Below are positions 43,815 through 56,575 of a stretch of 64,000 nucleotides of DNA, piece by piece. The notes under the pieces were generated by a model. It saw only the letters and a list, made by a program, of their open reading frames with translations. It had not been told where the DNA came from and searched no databases. The translations under genes and the position numbers were made by a program. The number at the start of each line of letters is the position of its first letter. Position 1 is the stretch's first letter. Source of the DNA: Apostichopus japonicus. Lineage: Eukaryota; Echinodermata; Holothuroidea; Aspidochirotida; Stichopodidae. The DNA lies in NCBI RefSeq assembly GCF_037975245.1, contig NC_092567.1:12339376-12403375 (forward strand). Direction: 5' to 3'.

Positions 43815-45879
43815 TAGACCGGGAGCCCAGAGGGTTTGGTTAGCTGGGAAGGTAACCAATTGCCTTGTACATCACAACGTTCACAGTGCATTCCTGTATA
43901 TGAAACCAGACGACTGGCAAACCGGGTGTGGTGGGTGTGGCTGGGAGAGCAATTTTAAAGTCACCTCAAAGCTAACCTAGATCAGCTTTCATGGTAACCA
44001 CAACAAAGTAAGTACAATGTGTCAGGTATGGCCCCAAGAGCAACAAATGGCCATCGCCAGTAATTATTGGTGGTGGGGTACCCCTGCCAGTCATCAATAA
44101 TTGACCCCTCACGGCTGACCTAGGTCAGCTCATGAGGTAACCACTTGAAACCTACTGGAAAATGATGGTTAGGACTTCAGATACAAGGGATGGGCATTGC
44201 CAGTAATTGTTATTGGTGGGGTACCCCTGCCAGTAGACCCCCAAAATGCCCCTCCCCTCATTGACCTAGGTCAGCTCATGAGGTAACCAATTGAAAACTA
44301 CTGGAAAATGATTGGCAGGACTCTATATGTAAGGGATGGGCATTTCCAGTCATTTTTATTGGTGGGGTACCCCTGCCAGTAGACCCCTAAAATGCCCATC
44401 CCCTCATTGACCTAGGTCAGCTCATGAGGTAACCACTTGAAACCTACTGGAAAATGATTGGCAGGACTCTATATGTAAGGGATGGGCATTTCCAGTAGTT
44501 TATATTGGTGGGGTACCCATGCCAGTAGACCTCCAAAATGCCCATCCCCTCATTGACCTAGGTCAGCTCATGAGGTAACCAATTGAAAACTACTGGAAAA
44601 TGATTGGCAGGACCCTATATGTAAGGGCTGGGCATTTCCAGTCATTTATATTGGTGGGGTACCCCTGCCAGTAGACCCCCAAAATGCCCATCCCCTCATT
44701 GACCTAGGTCAGCTCATGAGGTAACCAATTAAAAACTACTGGAAAATGATTGGCAGCACCCTATATGTAAGGGATGGGCATTTCCAGTCATTTATATTGG
44801 TGGGGTACCCATGCCAGTAGACCCCCAAAATGCCCATCCCCTCATTGACTTAGGTCAGCTCATGAGGTAACCAATTGAAACTACTGGAAAATGATTGGCA
44901 GGACTCTATATGTAAGGGGTGGGCATTTCCAGTAATTTATATTGGTGGGGTACCCCTGCCAGTAGACCCCCAAAATGCCCCTCCCCTCATTGACCTAGGT
45001 CAGTTCATGAAGTAACCAGTTGAAAACTACTGGAAAATGATTGGCAGGACTCTATATGTAAGGGCTGGGCATTTCCAGTCATTTTTATTGGTGGGGTACC
45101 CCTGCCAGTAGACCCCCAAAATGCCCATCCCCTCATTGACCTAGGTCAGCTCATGAGGTAACCAATTAAAAACTACTGGAAAATGATTGGCAGGACCCTA
45201 TATGTAAGGGATGGGCATTTCCAGTCATTTATATTGGTGGGGTACCCCTGCCAGTAGACCCCCAAAATGCCCATCCCCTCATTGACCTAGGTCAGCTCAT
45301 GAGGTAACCAATTGAAACTACTGGAAAATGATTGGCAGGACTCTATATGTAAGGGATGGGCATTTCCAGTAATTTATATTGGTGGGGTACCCCTGCCAGT
45401 AGACCCCCAAAATGCCCCTCCCCTCATTGACCTAGGTCAGTTCATAAAGTAACCAGTTGAAAACTACTGGAAAATAATTGGCAGGACTCTATATGTAAGG
45501 GATGGGCATTTCCAGTCATTTTTATTGGTGGGGTACCCCTGCCAGTAGACCCCCAAAATGCCCATCCCCTCATTGACCTAGGTCAGCTCATGAGGTAACC
45601 AATTGAAACTACTGGAAAAATGATTGGCAGGACTCTATATGTAAGGGCTGGGCATTTCCAGTCATTTATATTGGTGGGGTACCCCTGCCATTAGACACCC
45701 AAAATGCCCATCCCCTCATTGACCTAGGTCAACTCATGAGGTAACCAATTGAAAAATACTGGAAAAATGATTGGCAAGACTCTATATCTAAGGGCTGGGC
45801 ATTTCTAGTAATTTATATCAGTGGTGTACCCCTGCCAGTAGACCCCCAAAATGCCCCTCCCCTCTGGGCTCCCGCTCTA
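43815..45879. mobile_element. DNA element carrying an internal ~146-bp satellite
   Basis: GGGAGCCCAGAGGG at 43821 is repeated inverted as CCCTCTGGGCTCCC near 45860, and the inverted match extends outward to TAGA(C/G)C / G(C)TCTA. TTA flanks both sides (43812-43814 and 45880-45882), the duplication typical of PIF/Harbinger. Almost the whole inside is a tandem array. No transposase is seen. Superfamily is inferred from a 3-base duplication and is tentative. Confidence 0.75.
44040..45860 (+). repeat. Thirteen ~146-bp tandem units
   Basis: GGGGTACCC occurs at 44075, 44218, 44364, 44510, 44656, 44802, 44947, 45093, 45239, 45384, 45530 and 45676, with a diverged thirteenth at about 45823, so the period is 143-147, mostly 146. 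Each unit has GACCTAGGTCAGCTCATGAG, with GACCTAGGTC a 10-bp palindrome made of two inverted GGTC half-sites. Inner units are alike and outer ones diverged, a sign of array homogenisation. Confidence 0.96.
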
Positions 45880-45977
45880 TTAGCTTGCCTGGCATGTGGG
45901 CAATCTTTATTTTCTACAGAAGTTGAAGTTTTCTGATGAACTGTTAATTTAGGTAACTATCAATTTAGGTAACTATC

Positions 45978-46371
45978 GGAGGGCATTGTGGTCAAGTGGT
46001 TAAGGCAGTGGACTTGTGATCTAAGGATTACAGGTTCGAGCCCTGGCCAGATCATTGCGTTGTGTACTAGGGCAAGGCGCTTTATCTCCATTGCCTCTCT
46101 TCACCCAGGTGTATACATGGGGACCTGCGAGGTAACTTGTAAATATAGTTGCGTGCGCCGGTTTGTGGCTGCACCCTATGGGAAGTCCCCCGGGGGACAC
46201 ATGGTTGTGGTGCACTGTGGTGCCCCAGGAGAGATTGATTGAATTGTGCACACTTTGGTGTGTGGGTGTGACAAGTTACCAATGACCAGGGGTTAATAAT
46301 CAGCGCATTGAGACTTAAGTGTGTATTTGCGCTTTATAAGAACTGCGTATTATTAGTATTATTATTATTAT
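45978..46371 (+). mobile_element. tRNA-derived SINE
   Basis: The head has pol III box A TGGTCAAGTGG (45989-45999) and a perfect box B GGTTCGAGCC (46033-46042). A tRNA-unrelated body with GGGCAAGGCGCTTTATCTCC follows, then a tail GCGCTTTATAAGAACTGCG and a (TTA)n end. This is the build of tRNA SINEs of marine invertebrates, moved by a partner LINE. The start is placed at the tRNA-like head. An 18-bp duplicate AATTTAGGTAACTATC lies just before it. The open frames on both strands here are not genes. Confidence 0.88.
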
Positions 46372-49290
46372 CAGTAGCTGTCTCCACTTTAGAGAAATCT
46401 TCAATCCACCACTGCATACTACAATATAGTAGTTGTGTTTAGTCAAGTTTGTTAGCTCTACACAATTAAACAAGTGGAATCTTAAAAATGTCATTTGATG
46501 TTATTTATAGAGCTAATTAGGCAAGCTGTCTTCACCTACATATAGCCTGTAGATTTCATCAAAGGAACCCAACACAGCCCATTACCATTTCACAAACTGA
46601 CTGTTGAGAAATTATCATGTGAAGACTCACATCCACAAAGGTAGTTATGTCATCAGTAATGTGTTCCAGCTTGACTTTTTCTTTCACTTTCTTGGAGGAA
46701 ATGTGCAGAAGAAATGTTCAGAACAGTATCACCTGGAGGTTAAAGAGAAAATACACAATAATTCAACTTTCCATTCACTAGATTTATCAGGTGAAAATTC
46801 ATCAGGTCTGTGATCATTTTTGTAACATACATCAACGTCTTCCCTTGTGTCTTATTAATAAGTATATATGAGTAGTATAGGGTGTATCTCAGGGCAGCAA
46901 ATATATTGTTTTTAGGAATATGTTTTGCATCTGATGTAAGCAATTACAACACTTGTAGTGGTGACTAATCAACTCCATGTTACCTTCCAAGAAATGTGTA
47001 GCCCCCCCCCCGCCCCCCCCCCCTGATAAAAGACATCTTTTGACAATTGCTGGAAATTTTCTACCAGATTTGTGAGCTATCTTCCATAGTATTGCAACAG
47101 AAAATAAATGTAGAAAGCACATGTGCTTGAGTTTCCTGGAATTATCTCTTAAATGGCCAGTATTGTAACTGAAGTGCAAATAATGTACATCTTACACAGA
47201 ACACATTAAGAGAATCCTTCAACACGGTTGACCAATGGCTAAGAATGGAATTCTGAATTACTTTGATTTTTACTCTGAGGACATGCATAGGGTCCAGAAG
47301 GTTCATGCATGTTTTGTATTACTGACTGACAACAACATATCCACACATTACAGTAAACCCAGTAAAGACTTCCATTTGTAATCCCTTAGTATATATAGCT
47401 CATTGACAAATTACATAAAACCTAGATTATCTTCAGATTTAAATTTGACATCAATTTTATTGGGTTTTAGATGTACTGAGAGGGGAAGGGTAGGAAAAGT
47501 TAGGATGGAAACAGAGATTTTTATGGTTCCTGTTAGTCATTCTACATGGTTCTAACTTAGTGTGGGTTTGTTTCTAACTTAGTGTATGTATGGGTCTCAC
47601 TTTGTGTGCAGTGACTCTATTTAATTGTTAGGGGACATGCACTTGTGAACTAAATTGATTGTTTATGAGCCTGTCATACATGTTACTGCCTATTATTTGT
47701 GGAAATTAGGCTGACAATACAGAGGAGTCTGGCTGCACTGTTAAGACTGATTACTACCCTTACCTGCCACCCAACACTATGGCAAACTGATAAATTAGAA
47801 GGGATCAAGTCATCTGAATATTTTGTTCCTTAATTTATGATGGCTACACAAAACAAAAAATGGACCCAGTATACTAAACACATACACCTCTTTGTGTACT
47901 TTTACACAATGGTAAGCAATACAATGTATGACATGTTTTGCCTAATATATAGTGTATGTATGTTAGACTGAAGCCATTATCTTCTTCCCTAGGCCCTTAG
48001 GGAGTTTGCTGATCAAGCAAGATTCAAAACAATTACTGTTCCACCAGGATTACAGTAGGCAGTAACAAAGTCACTTTCTACCCAGAATCAAATCTAATTA
48101 TAAATATTACCCCGCATACCAGTCCTGCTATACACTAATTACACACTTACTGTAAACCATTCTGTGCAAGAACCTCTTCATGTAACCCCCAAAGATCATC
48201 TCAAGACTGATTAATCAACCTTTTCCTAATAAGAAGATAAAAACAAAGAAAATAAGAATCAGTTGTCACTAATTCTATATTGACAATATCTGAACTAGAT
48301 ATGTTTTAATGCAAACAATGAAAACCTTTGTTATTGAGTTTGCCTTTTTAATATTTGCTCAACAGTTATTCCATTGCTCACAGATATATAAGCTAGTGCT
48401 AAAATGACATAGTGTGTCCCTTAAACAACTCAATAGACTTTGCAAATTCATTCATTTCATTGAAAGGCCCTTTTTGTTATTTTCAAGTTGAACAGTTTTT
48501 GAAAGTTTACCCATCAACAAAACAAGTAGTTAAATTTGGTAACATGTTTGTAATCCTTTGGATTAGGCTTATTGATCAGCACACTTTATAGTTTGATACT
48601 TTTAACATGATTGGTTTCTTTGTTTGTGTTTGAACACCGAATCTCTAATTTGTTTGACTTTGAGGTCAAGCAAAGTTACAGTAGGCCTAATTACTGGTCT
48701 GGAATGCTTTTGTCAAACAATCAGTAAACCAGTGTCAAGCAGAGGCTGTTCTAATACATAACTGTTGTTATATTTGCTTTCACAACTGTTCCAGTAACTT
48801 AATTTCAACCTTTGTCAATAGACATCAACCTGATGCCCCACCCCCCCCCCCTCCCTTACCTTCCCCAAACACAATAAAGAATTACTGAATTACAGAATAA
48901 CTTTAAGAACATAAATATCATACAAAATGCATGAAGGATTTTAGATGACATAACATGCTGAATCATTCAACCTGGTGATGGTGAAAATAGAAAACATTCA
49001 TTAGTATTAGGTTTGAAAGAATAGAGATGTACTTTGGCTATAAAATAGAAAACGTATTAGAATTTCCTCCTCTTTGAAACTTACATTTACGGTACAATTT
49101 GTAGAAATGATGCTACAATCAAATAAACACTGAGCAAAAGAGGTCTCGCAGAATCCCTCAGTCTAAGACACAACATTTAAGTATTCTAACTTAGATTGTT
49201 CATACGTTATGTCTTGTTTGCAGTGACTGGAATTGATGGCGTGGGGAGGGGTAGGGGGGGCTGGATGAGGGACTTTCTAGTGGGGACTTT
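46372..49290. other. No gene recognised
   Basis: AT-rich, apparently single-copy sequence. Frames stay under 100 codons and carry no motif. C-runs lie at 47003-47025 and 48840-48852, poly-G at 49255. It could be intron of a gene whose exons lie elsewhere. Confidence 0.4.
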
Positions 49291-52259
49291 TTGGTTCCTT
49301 GCTTTAGCAAAAGGAACCTATGCAGTCAGGTTGGCGTGTGTGTGTGTGTATGTATGTATGTGTGTGTGTGTGTGTGTCTGTGACACTTGCTTGGGTACGC
49401 TCTATCTCAATAAGGGAATGTTGGATTGAGGCCAAACTTGGACTATAGATCCGCCATATGGAGAAGGTGTGCCCTATTGTTTCTGGTGCCCACAAAGGTC
49501 ACCAAAGGTCAGTTATGGTCCAAAAACCGAAAATATTAAAACTGCAATAACTCCCAGTGCCAATGTGTGACAAGATTGATATTTTGGGACAAGTTGTGAA
49601 CTGGTTAGGGGAGCATTTTCAAACTTAACGGTCATGTGATCCGAGGTCACCAAAGGTCAATTAATGATAAAAAACTAGTATTTTTGCGATAACTTGAGAA
49701 CGAAATGTCCGTTAGGGTTGGGAGTTGCTTCAATGTTATCCAATTGTCGACCCGCATCTGGGTGACCCTTGACCTCAATTTGACCTCTGGTGACCTTTAC
49801 GTGTTTTTTGGGATTTTTACAGTTTTGATGCTATTTTCAGATGTCAAAGGTACCTTCTGATCATAAATGTCAATAGGTTGACCCCGTGTGACCTTTATGT
49901 GCGAAGTTATATGGGGTCAAAGTTTTTCGGTCCGAGTTAGGATGGTTGTACAGACTTGTCGTTTTGTTTTTTGGAATCAGGAGATTAAACTATATCTGAA
50001 ACCAAGGTCAAAAGGTCAAAGGTCACATTAGAAAAAATGTGCTTATTTTGGGAGGAAACGAGCAAAAAAGGAAATGTTTGGTTTTGATGCTAGATTTGGA
50101 TATCAAAGGTACCTTCCGATCAAAAATGTCAATTGGTTGACACCCGTGTGACCTTCGTGTGCAAAGTTATACGAGGTCAAAGTTAATTTTCAGACATTTA
50201 ATGCAACAACTCCCAGTTCCAAGGTGTGACATGGTTGATATTTTTGGACAAGTTGCAAATGGTATAGGGAAATATTTTCAAACTTAACGGTCATGTGATC
50301 CGAGGTCACCAAAGGTCAATTAATGTTAAAAAACTAGTAGTTTGGGGGCAGAAAATGGGCAAAGATAAAATGTTTGAATTTGTATAGTTTGATGCTCTAA
50401 TTTAGGTCTCATCAATCAAAAATGTCAATAAGTTGACCCAAGGTGACCTTTTTATGTTAAGTTATATGAGGTCAAAGTTAATTTTCAGACATTTAGTGTA
50501 ATAACTCCCAGTGCCAAGGTGTTACACAGTTGATATTTTGAGACAAGTTGCAAATGGTATAGGGGAATATTTTCAAACTTAAGGGTCATGTGATCCGAGG
50601 TCACCAAAGGTCAATTAATGATAAAAAACTAGTATTTTTGCGATAACTTGAGAACAAATTGTCCGTAAGTGTTGGGAGTTGCTTCAATGTAATCCAATTG
50701 TCGACCCGCATCTGGGTGACCCTTGACCTCAATTTGACCTCTGGTGACCTTTTCGTGTTTTGTGGATTTTTACAGTTTCGATGCTATTTTCAGATGTTAA
50801 AGGTACCTTCTGATCATAAATGTTAATGGGTTGACCCCCGTCTGACCTTCGTGTGCGAAGTTATATGAGGTCAAAGTTAATTTTCACACATTTAATGCAA
50901 TAACTCCCAGTTCTAAGTTGTGACAAGGTTGATATTTTTGGAGTAGTTGCAAATGGTATAGGGGAATATTTTCAAACTTAACGGTCATGTGATACAAGGT
51001 CACCAAAGGTCAATTAATGATAAAAAACTAGTATTTTTGCGATAACTTGAGAACAAATTGTCCGTTAGGGTTGGGAGTTGCTTCAATGTAATCCAATTGT
51101 CGACCCGCATCTGGGTGACCTCAATTTGACCTCTGGTGACCTTTTCGTGTTTTGTGGATTTTTACAGTTTCGATGCTATTTTCAGATGTTAAAGGTACCT
51201 TCTGATCATAAATGTTAATGGGTTGACCCCCGTCTGACCTTCGTGTGTGAAGTTATATGAGGTCAAAGTTAATTTTCAGACATTTAGTGTAATAACTCCC
51301 AGTGCCGAGGTGTTACACAGTAGATATTTTGAGACAAGTTGCAAATGGTATAGGGGAATATTTTCAAACTTAATGGTCATGTGATCCGAGGTCACCAAAG
51401 GTCAATTAATGATAAAAAACTAGTATTTTTGCGATAACTTGAGAACAAATTGTCTGTTAGGGTTGGGAGTTGCTTCAATGTAATCCAATTGTCGACCCGC
51501 ATCTGGGTGACCCTTGACCTCAATTTGACCTCTGGTGACCTTTTCGTGTTTTGTGGATTTTTACAGTTTCGATGCTATTTTCAGATGTTAAAGGTACCTT
51601 CTGATCATAAATGTCAATGGGTTGACCCCCATGTGACCTTCGTGTGCCAAGTTATATGAGGTCAAAGTTAATTTTCACACATTTAATGCAATAACTCCCA
51701 GTGCCAAGGTGTGACAAGGTTTATATTTTTGGACAAGTTGCAAATGGTATAGGGGAATATTTTCAAACTTAACGGTCATGTGGTCCAACGTCACCAAAGG
51801 TCAGCTAATGTTAAAAAAGTAGTATTTTGGGGGGGGGGGAAATGGGCAAAGAAAAATGTTTGAATTTTTACAGTCATGCTCTATTTAGGTCTCACCGATC
51901 AAAAATGTCAATTGGTTGACCTTCGGGTGACCTTTGTGTGTGAAGTTATGTATACAAGTTCAAAGTTAATTTTGGAACATTTTGAAACTTAAAGGTCATG
52001 TCATCTGAGGTCACCAATGTTATCATATCTGTTGACACGCTTGTAGGTCTCTTATATTTCTTACATTTTCGACGCCATATTTAGATCTCAAAAGTGCCTT
52101 TTGATCCAAAATCCGATCACATTTTGTGATCACAAAAGTGTTGGCTATAGTGTTGGTTACTTTATGGGAACATGTAGGACCACAATTACTTGGGACTATT
52201 TGAGCCCAATCTTGCTTTATAATATTATGTGTATTGTCATATACCCCAAGCAAGGAACC
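49291..52259 (+). repeat. 3-kb GGTCA-rich repeat element with hairpin start
   Basis: It starts at a hairpin, GGTTCCTTGC-TTTAGC-AAAAGGAACC, then a TG run (49335-49378). GCAAGGAACC at 52250-52259 is the inverse of the first ten bases, so these may be its two ends. Between them, a unit of about 392-399 bases repeats from ~50280 to ~51990, with one 659- and one 295-base spacing. The start recurs at 63838 to the window end with the same boundary. Its mode of spread is unknown. The open frames inside are short and without motif. Confidence 0.8.
49496..51404 (+). promoter_or_regulatory. Six perfect DR4 and one DR2/DR1 AGGTCA arrays
   Basis: AGGTCACCAAAGGTCA (two AGGTCA words, 4-base spacer) occurs at 49496, 49644, 50303, 50598, 50997 and 51389. 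AGGTCA-aa-AGGTCA-a-AGGTCA is at 50005-50025. DR4 and DR1 are consensus sites of RXR-partnered nuclear receptors. Whether any receptor binds is inference; the words may simply be part of the repeat. Confidence 0.5.
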
Positions 52260-55200
52260 ACAGTGCCCTTGGGCTCTTGTTTCTTGAGGGATCATCTGAT
52301 AAATTATGGAGTAAAAATATCCACTTAAGCACTTGCATTCAAATAGAGGGGGAGGGTGGGTTGATGGGGTAAGAACCAAGTGGTGGACCATGCAATCATT
52401 ACCCTGCTCATATAAACTGTACATACTTCTTTCAAGAGCTGTAAACCACATATGGCAAATCCCTAAAAGGCTGATCTCAGGACTGAATAATGAAGTTTAC
52501 CTGATGTAGAGAAAAACAAAACGCATTTGGTTTATATCAATTATAATGTTATCATTCATTTAAATTGTCATCACTAAGTCTGCAAGCAGCAGAATTCTAT
52601 CATGTAACGTTGTCACATATAATTAACACAGCTTTTATTAACATGGTATGCTACTGAAATTGCAAAATAAATTACAAAGTAAAATTCATAATAGATATGG
52701 GATGTCTTCTCATATGATATACTGTATTGAAATAATTTTTATACTTAGTTATATTTAAGATAACATTGTAAAGAGTATATCAAAGTCTGCCGATAGGTAA
52801 ATATGTACTTTAACTCAATTAATTATAGTACATTGTCATCATTTCAGAAATCCAACATATTCATCAACCTATATACAGTATAGTGAACAATTGGTTCCCT
52901 AATTATGTGACCAGAATCTTTCATCATGTTTATTATGTTATTTTCAATCCTTCATCATGTTTTCTTCAGACTTCAGTCTATTTAAAGGCTGCATCATTAT
53001 AACTCTTGTTTCTCAATTGAGTATAAACCAGACTGTGGATTGCTAGTGGTATTGCTTAAAGTTTGTATTGAAGATTCCATGCTTGTATCAATTTAAAATT
53101 TATGTTTGTTTATATTTCAATTATTTTGGTATAAGTTGAGCTGTATATTCACTGTGGGAAGCATTATGAGACCTTGAACTCATCTTGTACAGTCTATGGA
53201 TTTGTGTTCTAGGTGCATTACTGTTATTTCATATCAGTTTGTTCTGTGAAGTCCTGGTGTGAGGGGGATGGGGGATGGATGGGGCCAACAGTTGTTAGTT
53301 AAAAATGCTTAAAACAGTAATATCTACTGTAATACAGTAAATAAACATCATAACAAACAAAATACATTAAATTTCAAGATTATATCCATAGTTGTGTGAC
53401 ATATGTGTGACCTACCTAAATTAATCAAGGTGTTTTGTTTTGTTTGATGGAGTGTTCATTACAAATACTTCTAACACAAAGCTCAGCGATACAGACTGAG
53501 TTGACTTCTTTAATGTTTCTACAGCATTATGGAATATCTAAAATGGTATTTCAAGTTTTTTTTATTTTAATCTGAAGAAAATAAATACCTACACAGAAGA
53601 CATATTTGTAGGTAACCCAAGCTACTTTCATATAAACCAACAAGTTGTCTTCCAGTTTTACCATTCTCGGAGTGTCAGGAGTTCTAGAAGACTTTATTCA
53701 TATGAGTCTAGAAGGCAATTTTTATTTCAGTTTGGCAAATGGTAAAATGTACCAGAGGGTGTTGAGGTAGCTATTGTGTCATACTGTAGCAAGGTCATTA
53801 CAAACATACCAAGTACTGGATTAATCCAGCAAGAATCCGATCGTTTTCATGTCCTTACTAGGGCGTAATCCTGTCAGTTGTATTTTGAGAAGATGAGTTA
53901 AAACTTTATATACATTATTTTAGTGAGAGTGAATGGAGATAAAAGAGTATTCCTCGATCTGCGACTCTATCCATAAAATCTACCACACATCTTTGAAACG
54001 TTATCAATACTGTTCAACACTTGCCATTATTGTGATAACCATCACATGGAGGAAATATCAGATGATGAACCATTCATTGTCCTTGTCAGCACAGTATGAA
54101 CGTGACTTCCATCAAAAACTGGTAACTACAGGTGGAATAGGTGATACCCTAATAGCTCGCTTCAAAATTAACCTAATGAAGAGAAAAGAAAGTGATGTGA
54201 ATGAGATTTAAGTCCTAATTATAGGAGAAATTGAGAATGTCAGTCAGAAATAGATATGTGAATGTCTCTGGCTAACTACCCTGTATACATGGACATTCAC
54301 AGAAAAAATCCAGAGGACGGAAAGTACACTTCAGTTTCCAATAACCAGGTATTAAGTGTAAAAACAATTAGCCAGTTAAGCATCAAACTTGAACCGGATT
54401 GTCCGTTGTTTAGTGGAAGTGGCATATAAAGGTGTGGTGCAGTGATATAAATGAGCTCCCAAAGGAGAGTCCAACCTCACACAAACCCAACCATGCATGG
54501 TTTGGGCCTGACTGAGAAATTTGTGAGATTTTGCACCTCTCTTTCGTAATGAGGACAGAATATCTTTTGAATTTCCACTCATTAGGAGATAATTGTATCT
54601 AATTTAGTGTGTCAGCTTTGGTGGATGTGTTTTCATGATATTTTTCTTTATTTAATGGCACCATGCAGGCCCCTGGAGATTGCATTGGCTGCATTGACCT
54701 AGTTACACCACTCTCGGGGGCGGTCTCTTTCTAGATTTTAGATCACCAAAGGTTTATAAAGTACCCTGTTCAGCTGGTCAATAGCCATACAATATGGTTA
54801 GTTCTTTCTACAAATTTGGCAGATGTGGACACTTGTAACCTCAAAATTTTGAGTTAAAAAGTTTTGAGATGAAAAAGTCAAAATTTTTGACTTTTGAGGT
54901 GAAAATCTTGAGATCAAAATTCCAAATATTGAGAAAGCAAATTCAAAATTTTGAAATTTGGGGACACATATTTTTTGTTTTAAGCCACCGTACTAGGTCG
55001 GTGAAGTTAGATCAGTTTTGAGACCAATTAGATTTCTTAAAACCAACTGCAGTGACTGGCTCAGCAATGTTTAAAAATTAAACAAGCAAGTGACAAGTGA
55101 CAATTCTTTATTCACAGCTGTACATACTCAGATTAGTAGGAAGTTTTTCCAATTGTGTTCTCTGTTTATAGTGGCTGGACTTACAAGGGTACTGCAAAGC

Positions 55201-56285
55201 TCTCCAAATCTTCAGTATTTTCACATAGTTTTTGGAATCTGCTAGCAATTTCGAGCACATGAGGACATGTCAGTAATAGAAATACTTTATCTGATTTTAC
55301 TCTGTAGGATATCTGAACCCTAGCCGGGTGCTGGGGGCTTCAGAAGAGCTCTGTAACATATCTTCTACTTCATATCCTCTTGTACTAAGTATTAAGCATG
55401 TAAAAACATGTTAGAGAGAAAAATTTAATTTCTATGAAGTATAAATCTAAGCCCTGGTGGGAGTCCCTGGGGACTTTAGCTGAGGCATTCTAACTTTTCA
55501 GATATTTAATGTTCTCTGATAGTGATTTTGCAGCCCAAGTTGAGCCTATGGGGGAGGGGGCAAGTGCTCGCCACCCTAATGGATACCAGTGCTTGTATTT
55601 GTTTGAATGCCCTCTAAATGTGTTTATTTTATACAGCCTAACGAAAATATTTAGCTAAAAAGGCCTCCTAGATTGTTGGAAATGACACTTCCCAGGTCTT
55701 GTAAGCTGCTCTAAAGTTTTCTCAACATCCTTTATTTTGAGATCCCATGTCATGATATGGTCATCAAATAGTTTAGTGAAATAGAAGGGGAAAAAAACAG
55801 TCTGGTAAGTTACTTTGAAATATCATGACATATCTTTTGTGAGTTTGACACCGGCATTGACATTTTTCGACAAATCTGCAAATTGCGCGTGGAAAATAAG
55901 GAAAGATTGACTGGGCTTTCAGGCAAGAAACATGCTGAAATGGACCAAACTATATGTCAAACTGACATCATACTGTAGATTGCGTCTGAAATATTATTAG
56001 GGTGATAAACTGATTGGCCGGTAGTTCTCAGCAATAGAAACTTTGTTATTTTAGTGGTTTTAAAAGAGCATCAGGGTACGTCCGAGAAGTGAAAACCCGA
56101 TTGAAAATGTAATGTTAGTATCGAGGCAATGACCTGTATGATGTCAGCATTTTTTACCCTTTAACATAATCTTTGGCATTCCAGTACCTGGAAACCACCT
56201 TTCTATAAGGGTATTTAGCTCATTAGCTTGTGTGATCAGTTAATGCGCACTGGTTACATGATCATGATTGGCTGTTTGTATTATT
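52260..56285. other. No gene recognised
   Basis: AT-rich, apparently single-copy. The longest frames (52023-52451 minus, 53933-54211 plus) have no known motif. 54840-54960 is a run of AAAATTTTGA words in both orientations, a small low-complexity patch. Confidence 0.4.
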
Positions 56286-56575
56286 CAGGCGCGTAGCGAG
56301 GAATTTGCCAAGGAAGGGGCGAACCTGTAGGCAAATTATCAGAGCCATAGATTCAGCATTGGAACTACTGTATCTAAGCATAGCGCCACCATGGGTTGGT
56401 GGGAAGCGTACAAGAAAATTTTGGCCGAAAATGTCTCCCAGATCGCTGTAAATGGCACTTCCCATGCCTTGCAAGTTGCATCTAAGCATTTTCTCATTCG
56501 AAATTACCAGCAATATCATAAAAATGTACAAAAAAATATGCTCAAGGGTGGGGGGGGGTCGCCCCTTCGCCACTG
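56286..56575 (+). mobile_element. hAT-like MITE, family C, copy 2
   Basis: It starts CAGGCGCGTAGCGAGG and ends CCCCTTCGCCACTG. It holds module A at 56371-56463. It matches 26225-26452 inverted and 63669-63838. No exact 8-bp duplication was found. A frame starting at GCCACCATGGG runs through the module but is not conserved in length between copies. Confidence 0.75.

Noticed and set aside
45978-46060. A functional tRNA gene
   Set aside because: Box A and box B are present, but the sequence runs into a SINE body with a (TTA)n tail and has no acceptor-stem pairing that I can see.
45988-46282. Three overlapping frames on both strands
   Set aside because: They lie inside the tRNA-derived SINE.
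49291-52259. Helitron
   Set aside because: A terminal hairpin is present, but there is no CTRR end or TC start at the borders read from the two copies.
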